From NCBI RefSeq assembly GCF_001941485.1, contig NZ_CP009247.1, positions 1,302,001 through 1,366,000 of the forward strand: a stretch of 64,000 nucleotides of DNA, written 5' to 3'. Made by a program: the position numbers and the translations under genes. The notes under the pieces were generated by a model. The model did not search any database and was not told where the DNA came from. It worked only from the letters and a program-made list of their open reading frames with translations. This document shows positions 17,108 to 26,510 of this stretch, one piece after another. Numbering within the stretch: the stretch's first letter is position 1; the number at the start of each line of letters is the position of its first letter. The stretch is from Corynebacterium frankenforstense DSM 45800 (GTDB lineage: Bacteria; Actinomycetota; Actinomycetes; Mycobacteriales; Mycobacteriaceae).

Positions 17108-18514
17108 ATGGGGGAGGTCTTCACCCGCCGCATCATGGGCCTGGAGACCGAGTACGGCATCACCGCCGTGGCCGACGGGCACCGCGCCCTCGGCCCCGAC
17201 GAGATCTCGCGCTACCTCTTCCGCCCGGTGGTCGCCGAGTACTCGAGCTCGAACGTCTTCATCCCCAACGGCGCGCGCCTCTACCTCGACGTCGGGGCGC
17301 ACCCGGAGTACGCCACCGCCGAGTGCGACGGGCTGAGCCAGCTGGTGGCCCACCACGTCGCCGGCGACCGCGTCGTCGACGATCTCGCGGTGCGCGCCGA
17401 GCAGGCCGTGGCCGCCGACGGCATCGACGCGCAAGTCTACCTGTTCAAAAACAACGTCGACTCGCTGGGCAACTCCTACGGCTGCCACGAGAACTACCTC
17501 GTCGGCCGCTCCGCCGTGCTCAAGACGCTGGGCCGCGACCTGATGCCCTTCCTGGTCACCCGCCAGCTCGTCTGCGGCGCCGGCCTGGTCACCCGCCCCC
17601 GCGGCGACCGCCCGGCCGAGTTCCTGCTCTCGCAGCGCGCCGACCAGGTCTGGGAGAGCGTGTCCTCGGCGACCACGCGCTCGCGCCCGGTGATCAACAC
17701 CCGCGACGAGCCGCACGCCGACTCCCACCGCTTCCGCCGGATGCACGTCATCGTCGGCGACTCGAACATGGCCGAGCCCACCACCGCGCTCAAGGTCGGC
17801 TCCATGCTGCTCATGCTCGAGCTCGCGGAGGCCGGCGCCGGCCTGCCCACCGTCGAGCTGAAGCAGCCCGTGGCCCAGGGGCGCGTCGTCGCCCGCGACG
17901 TCACCGGGCGCGCCGAGCTCGAGTGCGCCGACGGCTCGACCACCTGCGCCCTCGAGATCCAGCGCGCCTGCTGCGCGGCCGCCCGCGCCTGGCTCGCCGA
18001 GCGTCCCGACGCTGCCTCAGGCACCTCGACCGCCGAGATGACCCGCGTCGTCGAGCTGTGGGAGCGCGCGCTGGACGCCGTCGACTCCGGCGAGCTCGAC
18101 CGGGTCGGCCGCCAGATCGACTGGGTGATCAAGCGCAACCTGCTCGAGCGCTACCGCGACCGCCTCGGCGGCGACTGGGCGCACCCCAAGCTCGCCCAGG
18201 TGGACCTCGCCTACCACGACATCCGCCCCGGCCGCGGGCTCTACGCCCTGCTCGCCGCGCGCGGACTGGTCGAGCACTGGGTCGACGAGGCCGAGATCGC
18301 CGCCGCCGTCGAGACGGCCCCGGCGACCACCCGCGCCCGGGCCCGCGGGGAGTTCCTCGCCGCGGCACGTGCGGCCGGCTCCCAGGTCACCTGCGACTGG
18401 CAGCGCCTCAAGGTCACCCGCCCCGAGCCGGAGACCCTCGAGCTCGCCGACCCCTTCGAGCCGCACCCGGAGGGCCTCGGGCACATGGTGGAACTGGCCG
18501 GAGCCCCGCGATGA
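17108..18514 (+). CDS. pafA: Pup--protein ligase PafA
   Basis: PafA activates the C-terminal Glu of Pup with ATP and joins it to substrate lysines through an isopeptide bond. The 468-residue protein starts GEVFTRRIMGLETEYGIT; the ETEY motif and the FIPNGARLYLDVGAHPEYATAE and FKNNVDSLGNSYGCHENYL segments build the nucleotide and Pup sites shared with Dop. The gene begins four bases after pup and its stop overlaps the start of the next gene (ATGA), so the operon is tightly coupled. Confidence 0.96.
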   Translation: MGEVFTRRIMGLETEYGITAVADGHRALGPDEISRYLFRPVVAEYSSSNVFIPNGARLYLDVGAHPEYATAECDGLSQLVAHHVAGDRVVDDLAVRAEQAVAADGIDAQVYLFKNNVDSLGNSYGCHENYLVGRSAVLKTLGRDLMPFLVTRQLVCGAGLVTRPRGDRPAEFLLSQRADQVWESVSSATTRSRPVINTRDEPHADSHRFRRMHVIVGDSNMAEPTTALKVGSMLLMLELAEAGAGLPTVELKQPVAQGRVVARDVTGRAELECADGSTTCALEIQRACCAAARAWLAERPDAASGTSTAEMTRVVELWERALDAVDSGELDRVGRQIDWVIKRNLLERYRDRLGGDWAHPKLAQVDLAYHDIRPGRGLYALLAARGLVEHWVDEAEIAAAVETAPATTRARARGEFLAAARAAGSQVTCDWQRLKVTRPEPETLELADPFEPHPEGLGHMVELAGAPR

Positions 18515-19515
18515 GCACCCGGGAACCGAAGCGCGACGTCGGCCTCGAGCGCCGCCTCAACCTCGTCTTCGCGCTCATCGACGCCGACAACCACGGCGGC
18601 GCCCGCCTGGACTCCGGGTGGCTGCGCGCCCACGTCGACGGCTACGGCGACCCCGCGAACGAGACCGCCGGCGAAGCCAACACCGGGCGCCAGCGCCTGT
18701 ACCGCGACATCGCGGAGCTTCGCCGCGTCGGCGTGCCCGTCGAGGTCAGCAGCGACGAAGACGGCGAGGGCTCCGGCTACCGGCTCGTGCGCGAGCGCTA
18801 CGAGCTGCCGCCCATCAGCTTCACCCCCGACGAGGCCGCCGTGCTCGGGCTCGCCGGCGACCTCGGCGGCTCCTCGGAGCTCGGGGTCTTCGCCCGCTCC
18901 GGCTGGACCAAGCTCGCCGCCGCCGGGCTCGACCGCGACCTCTCAGACGCCGCCGGCACCGTCTTCACCGCGGCCAACGACCTGGCCCGGGTGCCCAACA
19001 GCACCGTCGCCGCCGTGCTCAAGGCCGTCGGCACCGGCACCTCCGTCACCTTCGACTACCGGCGCGACCGCGCCAGCGCGACCCAGCGGCGCCGCATGGA
19101 TCCCTGGGGCCTGGTCAACCACGCCGACCGGCTCTATCTCGCCGGCCACGACCTCGACCGTGACGAGCCGCGCACCTTCCGCCTGCTGCGCGTCAGCGCG
19201 GTCGAGCTGACCGGCGAGCCGATCGCCCACCCCGACGAGGGCCGCGACCTGCAGCAGCTCGTCGCCGAGGCGCTCGCCCGCGGGCGCACCACCGTCGACG
19301 CCACCGTGCGCCTGGCGGAGGGCCGCTGCCAGGAGCTGCGCCGCACCGCGGCGCAGCTCGACGCCGACGGCACCGCCCACTTCGCCGGCGTGGACCGCGA
19401 CTGGCTCGTGCGCACCGTCGCCGGCTTCGGCGCCGACGCCGTGCTGCTCACGCCCACGGACGCCCGGCGCGACGTCGTCAATCTCCTGCGGACCGGGGGA
19501 GAGGAGCACCGATGA
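18511..19515 (+). CDS. pafB: WYL-domain regulator PafB
   Basis: This 334-residue protein has an N-terminal winged-helix region (about 10-95, with RQRLYRDIAELRRVGVPV as the recognition part), a linker, and a WYL domain around residues 170-250 (DPWGLVNHADRLYLAGHD in place of the textbook WYL triad), then a C-terminal extension. In mycobacteria PafB and PafC form a heterodimer that activates LexA-independent DNA-damage genes, and single-stranded DNA is thought to bind the WYL domain. The start overlaps pafA and the stop overlaps pafC by four bases each, so stoichiometric synthesis is likely. Confidence 0.92.
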   Translation: MSTREPKRDVGLERRLNLVFALIDADNHGGARLDSGWLRAHVDGYGDPANETAGEANTGRQRLYRDIAELRRVGVPVEVSSDEDGEGSGYRLVRERYELPPISFTPDEAAVLGLAGDLGGSSELGVFARSGWTKLAAAGLDRDLSDAAGTVFTAANDLARVPNSTVAAVLKAVGTGTSVTFDYRRDRASATQRRRMDPWGLVNHADRLYLAGHDLDRDEPRTFRLLRVSAVELTGEPIAHPDEGRDLQQLVAEALARGRTTVDATVRLAEGRCQELRRTAAQLDADGTAHFAGVDRDWLVRTVAGFGADAVLLTPTDARRDVVNLLRTGGEEHR

Positions 19516-20462
19516 GCACCACCGGAAACCGCCGCACCGACCTCGTGCGCGCACTGAACCTGCTGCCGTACTTCTCCGCGCACCCCGGCCGCAGCATCTT
19601 CGAGGCCGCGCGCGACCTCGGCCGCGAGCCCAAGGAGCTCATGGCCGACCTCGACCGGCTCTTCTGCTGCGGGCGCCCCGGCATGTTCCCCGACGACCTG
19701 GTGGACATGCGCAAGGACTACCGGCGCGTCGAGATCCTCAACGACCAGGGCCTGGACAAGGCCCTGCGCCTGACCCCCTCGGAGGCCGTGGCACTGCTGA
19801 TGTCGTTGGAGTCGCTGGAGAACGTGCCCGGCATCGCCGACTCGGAGGCCGTGCGCTCGGCCGCCGCGAAGCTGCGCGCCCACACCGGCCGCAGCGCGCG
19901 CGGGGTCGCCGACGCCACCCCGCAGGACACCGGCGCCGACGCCGACGGGCTGCTGCGCGACCTTCGCGGGGCCGTCGCCGCGCGCCGCAAGGTCACCTTC
20001 ACCTACGCCTCGCTGTCCTCGGACACCTCCCGGCGGCGCACCGTCAGCCCCGCCCACCTCTTCAGCCACGAGGGCCACACCTACCTGCGCGCGCTCGACG
20101 GGGGAGAGGAGCGCACCTTCCGGCTCGACCGCATGGACGACCTCGAGGTCACCGACGAGCCCGCCGAGTCCGGCGCCGCCGCCCTCGACGCCGACGCGCC
20201 CTTCGACTTCGGGCCCGGCTGCACCGCCGAGCTCGAGCTGCGCGAGTCGATCGCCTGGCTCGCCGACACCGTCCCGCTGGAGCTCGGTGAACCGGCCGAC
20301 GGGTGGATCCCCGGGCGCCTCGACGCCGGCTCGCGGGAGTGGCTCGCGCGCTTCGTGCTCTCGCACGGCGACCGCCTGCGGGTGACCGGCCCGCCCGAGC
20401 TCGTCGACTTCGTCGCGGCACGCCGGGCCGCCGCACTCGCGGCGTATGATGACCGTCAGTGA
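19512..20462 (+). CDS. pafC: WYL-domain regulator PafC
   Basis: The 316-residue partner of PafB has a shorter N-terminal helix-turn-helix (RALNLLPYFSAHPGRSIFEAARDLG) and a WYL domain around residues 160-225 (TFTYASLSSDTSRRRTVSPAHLFSHEGHTYLRALD). It is translationally coupled to PafB through an ATGA overlap. Known family members work as a heterodimeric transcription activator after DNA damage rather than in pupylation itself, despite the operon. Two hairpins follow the stop (20463-20516). Confidence 0.92.
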   Translation: MSTTGNRRTDLVRALNLLPYFSAHPGRSIFEAARDLGREPKELMADLDRLFCCGRPGMFPDDLVDMRKDYRRVEILNDQGLDKALRLTPSEAVALLMSLESLENVPGIADSEAVRSAAAKLRAHTGRSARGVADATPQDTGADADGLLRDLRGAVAARRKVTFTYASLSSDTSRRRTVSPAHLFSHEGHTYLRALDGGEERTFRLDRMDDLEVTDEPAESGAAALDADAPFDFGPGCTAELELRESIAWLADTVPLELGEPADGWIPGRLDAGSREWLARFVLSHGDRLRVTGPPELVDFVAARRAAALAAYDDRQ

Positions 20463-20516
20463 CGCCCCGGCTGATAGCCTGGGGCGCGTATCCCGAGGCG
20501 CCCGAAAGGGGGCGCC
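20463..20516 (+). terminator. Two hairpins between pafC and tatA
   Basis: The first pairs 20463-20470 with 20479-20486 (one G-U pair), beginning inside the pafC stop codon; the second pairs 20497-20503 with 20510-20516 around GAAAGG. Neither has a T-run, so they may attenuate rather than end transcription. TAGCCT at 20476-20481 could be a -10 box for tatAC within the first loop. Confidence 0.45.
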
Positions 20517-20544
20517 GGCAGCGCGAAGCAAGGAGTAGTCCCTG

Positions 20545-20835
20545 ATGCCGAACCTGGGTTGGCCGGAAATCCTGATCATCCTCCTGGTCATCGTGATCCT
20601 CTTCGGGGCGAAGAAGCTGCCCGACGCCGCCCGCTCGGTCGGCCGTTCCATGCGCATCTTCAAGTCCGAGATGAAGGAGATGGGCAACGACGAGGACCTC
20701 GACGCCAAGGACGCGAAGGCCACCAAGCCCGCCCAGGGCGAAATCACCTCGGGCTCCGGCCGCGCCGACGTCGACGCCAACGACTACGCCCCCGGTGCCG
20801 CCGAGCGCCGCGCCCAGGGCGAGGAGCGCGCCTAG
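20545..20835 (+). CDS. tatA: Twin-arginine translocase subunit TatA
   Basis: The 96-residue TatA has the standard layout: a short N-terminal membrane helix ([20 protein letters not shown]), the hinge [17 protein letters not shown], an amphipathic helix, and an acidic, mobile tail. TatA forms the pore that passes folded proteins across the membrane. AAGGAG (20529-20534) is a good ribosome site. tatC follows after three bases. Confidence 0.96.
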   Translation: MPNLGWPEILIILLVIVILFGAKKLPDAARSVGRSMRIFKSEMKEMGNDEDLDAKDAKATKPAQGEITSGSGRADVDANDYAPGAAERRAQGEERA

Positions 20836-20838
20836 TCC

Positions 20839-21798
20839 ATGACCGCGGAGCGCAAGCGCCGGCTGCACCTGCCGGGGTCGAAGCGTCGGGCCAACCCCGA
20901 CGGCACGATGACGATCATCGAGCACCTCAAGGAGCTGCGCCGCCGCCTGATCATCTGCCTGCTGGCCGTCGCCGCGACCACCGTCGTCGGCTTCGTCTGG
21001 TACCAGAACTCCGCCTTCGGGCTGCCCACCCTGGGCGAGCTCATGCGCGGGCCCTACTGTGAGCTGCCCGTGCACATGCGCATCACCTTCGGCCCCGACG
21101 AGGAGTGCCGCCTGCTGGCCACCCGGCCCTTCGAGATGTTCCTGCTGCGCCTGAAGGTCGGCGCGATCGTGGGCCTCGTGCTCGCCAGCCCGGTCTGGCT
21201 CTACCAGGTCTGGGCCTTCATCACCCCGGGCCTGCACAAGACGGAGAAGCGCACCACCTTCACCTTCGTCACCATCGCCGTGCTGCTCTTCTGCGCCGGC
21301 GCCGTGCTGGCCTACTTCGTGCTCTCCTACGGCCTCGAGTTCCTCATGGGCATGGGCGACGAGGCGCAGTTCGCAGCGCTGACCGGCCAGGACTACTTCA
21401 ACTTCCTGCTGGCCCTGCTCATCGTCTTCGGCGTCAGCTTCGAGGTGCCGCTGCTCATCGCCGCGCTGAACATCGTCGGCCTGCTCTCCTACGACGCGCT
21501 CAAGGACAAGCGCCGCTACATCGCCGTCGGCCTGTTCATCTTCGCCGCGTTCATGACCCCGGGCCAGGACCCGTTCTCCATGGTCGCCATGGCCGTCGCG
21601 CTGAACATCCTGGTCGAGCTCTCGCTGCAGTTCTGCCGCGTCAACGACAAGCGCCGCGGCCGCGAGCGCCCCGACTGGCTGGACCTCGACGACGACGAGG
21701 CCTCCGGGGCCGTCGCCGCGCCCGCCCCGGTCGCCCCCGCGGCCCCCGTCCACGCCGCCCGCCGCCTCGACGGGACGGACTACTCGGACGTCCTCTAG
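20839..21798 (+). CDS. tatC: Sec-independent protein translocase TatC
   Basis: TatC, 319 residues, binds the twin-arginine signal peptide. The first cytosolic segment DGTMTIIEHLKELRRRLI carries the conserved residues of the signal-peptide site; six membrane helices follow, with the conserved FxxRLK segment (FLLRLKVGAIVG) and PLYQVWAF-like WLYQVWAFITPGLHKTEKR loop. The C-terminal 55 residues are Ala/Pro-rich and probably disordered. The pair tatA-tatC lacks tatB, which in corynebacteria lies elsewhere. Confidence 0.96.
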   Translation: MTAERKRRLHLPGSKRRANPDGTMTIIEHLKELRRRLIICLLAVAATTVVGFVWYQNSAFGLPTLGELMRGPYCELPVHMRITFGPDEECRLLATRPFEMFLLRLKVGAIVGLVLASPVWLYQVWAFITPGLHKTEKRTTFTFVTIAVLLFCAGAVLAYFVLSYGLEFLMGMGDEAQFAALTGQDYFNFLLALLIVFGVSFEVPLLIAALNIVGLLSYDALKDKRRYIAVGLFIFAAFMTPGQDPFSMVAMAVALNILVELSLQFCRVNDKRRGRERPDWLDLDDDEASGAVAAPAPVAPAAPVHAARRLDGTDYSDVL

Positions 21799-21822
21799 GC
21801 CCGCCCACTAGCCTGGGGGACC

Positions 21823-24597
21823 ATGGGCTCCCATCTCGACCGTTTCACCGCCGGCCTCGACTTCGACCTCGACGACTTCCAGCTGCGCGGCTGCCGCGCG
21901 GTGGAGGCCGGCCACGGCGTCCTCGTCTGCGCACCCACCGGCGCGGGCAAGACCGTCGTCGGTGAGTTCGCCGTCGATCTCGCCCTCGCCCAGGGCACCA
22001 AGTGCTTCTACACCACACCGATCAAGGCGCTGAGCAACCAGAAGTTCAACGACCTGTGCGCCACCTACGGCGAGGACCGCGTGGGCCTGCTGACCGGCGA
22101 CCGCTCGATCAACGGCTCAGCGGACGTGGTCGTGATGACCACCGAGGTGCTGCGCAACATGATCTACGCGCACTCCCCGCAGCTCGACCGCCTCAGCCAC
22201 GTGGTCATGGACGAGATACACTACCTGGCCGACGCCTCCCGCGGCGCCGTGTGGGAGGAGGTCATCCTCAACCTCGACGAGGACGTCCACATCATCGGAC
22301 TGTCCGCCACCGTCTCCAACTCCGAGGAGTTCGGCGAGTGGCTGGCCACCGTCCGCGGCGACACCGAGGTCGTCGTCACCGACCACCGCCCGGTCCCGCT
22401 GGACCAGTGGATGCTCGTCGGCCGCGCCGTCCTGCCGCTCTTCGAGCCCGGCCCCGTCGCCGCCGAGGGCACCGGGGGAGGGGTCTCCAGGGCGCTGCAG
22501 CGCGCCATCGACCGCGCCGAGCGCCGTTCGACTGACGACGCCCCGCACGAACGGCGGGGCGGTTTCCGTTCCCGTTCCACGGGGCGCCGCCCCGGCCGCG
22601 AGCGGCCCACCCGCGAGCGCTCCTGGCGCCCGCCGAGCCGCCCCGACGTCATCGCCGCGCTGCGCGACCAGGGCATGCTGCCCGCGATCACGTTCATCTT
22701 CTCGCGCGCCGGCTGCGACGGCGCCCTGCACCAGTGCCTGCGCTCCCGGCTCGTGCTCACCGACGAGGACGAGGCCGCGCAGATCGGCGAGATCGTCGAC
22801 GCCGGCGTGGCCGGCATCCCCGAGGAGGACCTGAAGGTCCTCGGCTTCCGCCAGTGGCGCGCCGCGCTCACCCGCGGCTTCGCCGCCCACCACGCGGGCA
22901 TGCTCCCGGCCTTCCGGCTCATCGTCGAGGACCTCTTCCAGCACGGCCTGGTGCGCGCCGTCTTCGCCACCGAGACCCTCGCCCTCGGCATCAACATGCC
23001 CGCGCGCACCGTCGTGCTCGAGAAGCTGGTCAAGTACAACGGCGAGACCCACGCCGAGCTCACCCCGGCCGAGTACACGCAGCTGACCGGCCGCGCCGGC
23101 CGCCGCGGCATCGACACCGTGGGCAACGCCGTGGTCCAGTGGGCCCCGGCCGTCGACCCGCACGCGGTGGCGGGCCTGGCCTCCACGCGCACCTACCCGC
23201 TGGTCTCCACCTTCGCCCCCGGCTTCAACATGGCCGTCAACCTGCTGGGCAGCCTCGGCTACGCGACCTCGCTCGACGTGCTCGAGAGCTCCTTCGCCCA
23301 GTTCCAGGCCGACCGCGCCGTCGTCGGCGACGCCCGCAGACTCGACCGGGCCCGCACCCGGGTCACCGAGCTCGAGGAGCAGCTCGCCGCCGAGGTCGCC
23401 GCCCTGGCCCCGCCGAGCGACGACCCGCTCGAGGACCTCCTCGACTACCTCGAGCTGCGCCGCGAACTCAGCGACGAGGAGAAGGCGGCGCACCGCAACG
23501 CCTACGCCGAGCGCGAGAAGGAGACGCTGACCCTGCTGGCCCGCCTGCAGCGCGGCGAGGTCATCGCCATGCCCGCCAAGCGCCGCCCGGTGCTCGCCGT
23601 CGTGGTCAACCCGGCCAACCAGACCCGCGACCCGCGCCCGCAGGTCATCTCGGAGACCGGCTGGGCCGGCCGCATCGAGGCCGGGGCCTTCGCGAACCCG
23701 CCCGTCGTCCTCGGCCGCATGAAGCTGCCCAAGGGAGTCCAGCACAACCCACGCCGCCACGCGAAGTACGTGCGCGACCAGTTCCACCGGCACAGCTTCG
23801 GCCGGCCCAAACGCATGCGCACCCGCCCGCGCGTGCGCCCCACCGCCAAGGTCACCGCCCTGCGCGAGGCCGTGCACGCCCACCCCGTGCACGACTGGCC
23901 CGGCTCCGACCGGGAGTCCCTGGCGCGCACCGGTGAGAAGCTCATCCGGCGCCGCCGCGAGGCCGACTCGCTGGCCGCCGCCGTCGACGGCGCCACCGAC
24001 ACCCTGGCCCGGGCCTTCACCCGCATCCTCGACCTGCTCGCCGAGTACTCCTACGTCGAGTTCGACGGGTCCGGCACCCCGCACGTCACCGACGAGGGGG
24101 AGCGGCTGGCCCGCATCCACAACGAGGCCGACCTGCTCGTCGCCCAGTGCCTGCGCCGCGGCATCTGGGACGGGCTGGACCCCGCGGAGCTGGCCGGCGC
24201 GGTCTCGACCTGCGTCTTCGAGAACCGCCGCGAGACCTCCGGGGAGGCCGCCGCGCCCACCGACGACATGGCCGACGCGATGAACGCCACCGAGCGCATC
24301 TACGCCGAGCTCGCCTCCGACGAGCGCCGCCACCGCCTGCCCGTCACCCGCGAGCCCGAGCCCGGCTTCGCCCTGGCCATGCACCAGTGGACCGCCGGCG
24401 CGCCGCTCGGCTACGCCATCCAGGCGGCCGCCGAGTGCGGCGCCGAGCTGACCCCGGGCGACTTCGTGCGCTGGGCCCGCCGCGTGGTCGACCTGCTCGA
24501 GCAGGTCGCGGCCACCGGCTACACCGACGAGGTCCGCCGCAACGCCCGCCGCGCCGTCGACGCGATCCGACGGGGCGTAGTCGCCCTCGGCAACTGA
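21823..24597 (+). CDS. helY: Ski2/Mtr4-like DEAH-box helicase HelY
   Basis: At 924 residues this is the actinobacterial HelY family. RecA-like domain 1 shows Walker A APTGAGKT (about residue 47), the DEIH box in VVMDEIHYL and the SAT motif (GLSATVSNS); domain 2 has TETLALGINMPARTVV and TGRAGRRGID (motifs V and VI). A winged helix and a ratchet/DSHCT-like C-terminal domain (about 730-920) follow. Relatives unwind RNA or DNA 3' to 5'; the cellular role in actinobacteria is not well settled. TAGCCT (21809-21814) lies eight bases before the ATG, so the mRNA may be leaderless. Confidence 0.93.
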   Translation: MGSHLDRFTAGLDFDLDDFQLRGCRAVEAGHGVLVCAPTGAGKTVVGEFAVDLALAQGTKCFYTTPIKALSNQKFNDLCATYGEDRVGLLTGDRSINGSADVVVMTTEVLRNMIYAHSPQLDRLSHVVMDEIHYLADASRGAVWEEVILNLDEDVHIIGLSATVSNSEEFGEWLATVRGDTEVVVTDHRPVPLDQWMLVGRAVLPLFEPGPVAAEGTGGGVSRALQRAIDRAERRSTDDAPHERRGGFRSRSTGRRPGRERPTRERSWRPPSRPDVIAALRDQGMLPAITFIFSRAGCDGALHQCLRSRLVLTDEDEAAQIGEIVDAGVAGIPEEDLKVLGFRQWRAALTRGFAAHHAGMLPAFRLIVEDLFQHGLVRAVFATETLALGINMPARTVVLEKLVKYNGETHAELTPAEYTQLTGRAGRRGIDTVGNAVVQWAPAVDPHAVAGLASTRTYPLVSTFAPGFNMAVNLLGSLGYATSLDVLESSFAQFQADRAVVGDARRLDRARTRVTELEEQLAAEVAALAPPSDDPLEDLLDYLELRRELSDEEKAAHRNAYAEREKETLTLLARLQRGEVIAMPAKRRPVLAVVVNPANQTRDPRPQVISETGWAGRIEAGAFANPPVVLGRMKLPKGVQHNPRRHAKYVRDQFHRHSFGRPKRMRTRPRVRPTAKVTALREAVHAHPVHDWPGSDRESLARTGEKLIRRRREADSLAAAVDGATDTLARAFTRILDLLAEYSYVEFDGSGTPHVTDEGERLARIHNEADLLVAQCLRRGIWDGLDPAELAGAVSTCVFENRRETSGEAAAPTDDMADAMNATERIYAELASDERRHRLPVTREPEPGFALAMHQWTAGAPLGYAIQAAAECGAELTPGDFVRWARRVVDLLEQVAATGYTDEVRRNARRAVDAIRRGVVALGN

Positions 24598-24617
24598 GCG
24601 GACCTACCATAGGGAGC

Positions 24618-25748
24618 ATGTCTGAACTTTTCGACGCCTCCGTCTACGCCGACCGGCTCGGGCGCGCGCAGGGTCTCCTGCGCGAGCGCGGCCTGGCCGG
24701 CATCGTCATCGGCCCCGGCCCGGAGCTGGCCTACCTCACCGGCTCCTGGACCTCCTCGCACGAGCGCCTGACCGCCCTGACGGTCACCCCGACGAAGAGC
24801 CGGCTGATCGCCCCCGAGACCGACCTGCACTCGCTGGCCGACTCCGCGGTCTCCGAGCTGGACGTCGAGGTGCTCGGCTGGGCCGACGGCGAAAACGCCC
24901 ACGCCCTGGCCGCCGCGCCCATCCTCGAGGGCGAGGGCGACGCGGACGGCGCCGTCGGACTCGGCGACAGCCTGACCACCCGCCACGTGCTGGCCCTGCA
25001 GGAGCTCTTCGCCCCGCGCGAGACCAAGGTCGCCGCCCTGGCCCTGGCCGAGCTGTTCACCCGCAAGGACGCCGCCGAGATCGAGCAGCTGCGCGCCGCC
25101 GGCCAGGCCATCGACGCCGTGCACGCGAAGGTCCCGGAGCTGCTGCGCGCCGGCCGCACCGAGGCCGAGGTCGCCGCCGACATCGACAAGCTGATCCTCG
25201 AGCGCCACGACGTCGTCGACTTCGTCATCGTCGGCTCGGGCCCCAACGGCGCCAACCCGCACCACGACTTCTCCGACCGCGTCCTCGAGGACGGCGACAT
25301 GGTCGTCGTCGACATCGGAGGCACCTTTGGCGTCGGCTACCACTCGGACTGCACCCGCACCTACGTCGTCGGCGGCGACCCGGCGAAGCTGCCGGAGGAG
25401 GCCCGCTCCATGTACGCCGTGCTCGCCGAGGCGCAGGAGGCCGCCGTCGCGGCCGTGCGACCCGGCGTGACCGCCGCGTCGATTGACGACGTCGCGCGCT
25501 CCCGCATCACCGAGGCCGGTTACGGCGAGGCGTACTTCCACCGCACCGGCCACGGCATCGGCCTGTCCACCCACGAGGAGCCGTTCATCATGGCCGGCAA
25601 CGACCTCGTCCTCGAGCCCGGCATGGCCTTCTCCGTCGAGCCCGGCATCTACCTGCGCGGCCGCTTCGGCGCCCGCATCGAGGACATCGTGGTCGTCACC
25701 GAGGACGGCTGCGAGCGCCTGAACGAGGGTCCCCGGGAGCTGCGGTGA
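24618..25748 (+). CDS. M24-family Xaa-Pro aminopeptidase/dipeptidase
   Basis: The 376-residue protein has an N-terminal creatinase-like domain (about 1-130) and a C-terminal pita-bread domain. Its metal ligands are all present: the two Asp in VVVDIGGTFGVGYHSDCTRTY, the His in HRTGHGIG, and the two Glu in the EEPFIMAG to GARIEDIVV region. Family members cut after a residue preceding proline or split X-Pro dipeptides. TACCAT (24605-24610) ends seven bases before ATG 24618. The next gene overlaps its end by four bases. Confidence 0.93.
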   Translation: MSELFDASVYADRLGRAQGLLRERGLAGIVIGPGPELAYLTGSWTSSHERLTALTVTPTKSRLIAPETDLHSLADSAVSELDVEVLGWADGENAHALAAAPILEGEGDADGAVGLGDSLTTRHVLALQELFAPRETKVAALALAELFTRKDAAEIEQLRAAGQAIDAVHAKVPELLRAGRTEAEVAADIDKLILERHDVVDFVIVGSGPNGANPHHDFSDRVLEDGDMVVVDIGGTFGVGYHSDCTRTYVVGGDPAKLPEEARSMYAVLAEAQEAAVAAVRPGVTAASIDDVARSRITEAGYGEAYFHRTGHGIGLSTHEEPFIMAGNDLVLEPGMAFSVEPGIYLRGRFGARIEDIVVVTEDGCERLNEGPRELR

Positions 25749-26488
25749 GGACCCGCGTGCTCGTCGTCGGCGGCGCCGAGGGGGTCGGCCGCCTGGTCGC
25801 CGGCCTCTTCCGCGGCGGCTGGGAGGTGACCACCGTGGTGCCGGCCTCCGTGACCGTCGCCTACGGCCGGGTGCTCACCGGCTACCACGGCGGTGCCGCC
25901 GGGCTGGCACGCACCATCGCCGAGGGCCGCATCGAGGTGATCGTCGACGCCGCCGCGTCCTTCGACGCGGAGCTGCACGCCGACACCGCGGAGGCGGCGC
26001 GCGCCACCGGGGTGCCGATGGTCGCCTACGCCCCGCCCGCACTGGCCGGCGCGATCAATCTCCCCGACGCGCAGGCCGCCGCGGCCTGGGTCGCCCGCCA
26101 CGCGCACCACGTGCTCCTCGACTGTGCGGACGGGGTGCTCGACCCGACCGCCTTCGCCGACGACGCCGACAACCTCTACGTCCTGCGCCGCGCGCCCGCC
26201 CAGGCCGAGGCGTGGCCCCGCCGCCACCGGGACGTCGCGAGCCTCCCGGACGTCGCAGGCGTCCCGGACTCCTTCCGGGACCAGGGCCAAAAGGACGAAG
26301 AGCGCGCCGTGCTGCGCGACAACCAGGTCGACGCCGTCGTCCTGCCCGACACGGGCGAGGCCGCGCACCAGGTCACGCTGGCCGCCGCGGAGTCGCTCGG
26401 CGTGCCCGTCGTCGCCGTCGCCCGGCCCGACGTGCTGCCCGCCGTGACCGTCTTCGACTCGCCCGAGGACGTGGTGCGGGCGCTGTGA
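25745..26488 (+). CDS. Divergent precorrin-6A reductase-like protein (CobK/CbiJ family)
   Basis: The 247-residue protein resembles CobK: a Rossmann start RVLVVGGAEGVGRLVAGLF, then a GYHGGAAGLARTI segment where CobK has GGFGG, IEVIVDAAASFDAELHADTAEAARATGVP (in CobK: VVDATHPFA...), and a C-terminal VPVVAVARPDVLP (in CobK: PVVMVRRP). The usual DATHPFA histidine is replaced (DAAASFD), so the enzyme may be altered. No other cobalamin-ring gene lies in the window. It overlaps the M24 peptidase gene (GTGA) and precedes an FxsA gene. An unrelated NADPH-binding role is possible. Confidence 0.6.
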   Translation: MRTRVLVVGGAEGVGRLVAGLFRGGWEVTTVVPASVTVAYGRVLTGYHGGAAGLARTIAEGRIEVIVDAAASFDAELHADTAEAARATGVPMVAYAPPALAGAINLPDAQAAAAWVARHAHHVLLDCADGVLDPTAFADDADNLYVLRRAPAQAEAWPRRHRDVASLPDVAGVPDSFRDQGQKDEERAVLRDNQVDAVVLPDTGEAAHQVTLAAAESLGVPVVAVARPDVLPAVTVFDSPEDVVRAL

Positions 26489-26510
26489 ACCCGCCGGTAG
26501 GGTGGGCGAC

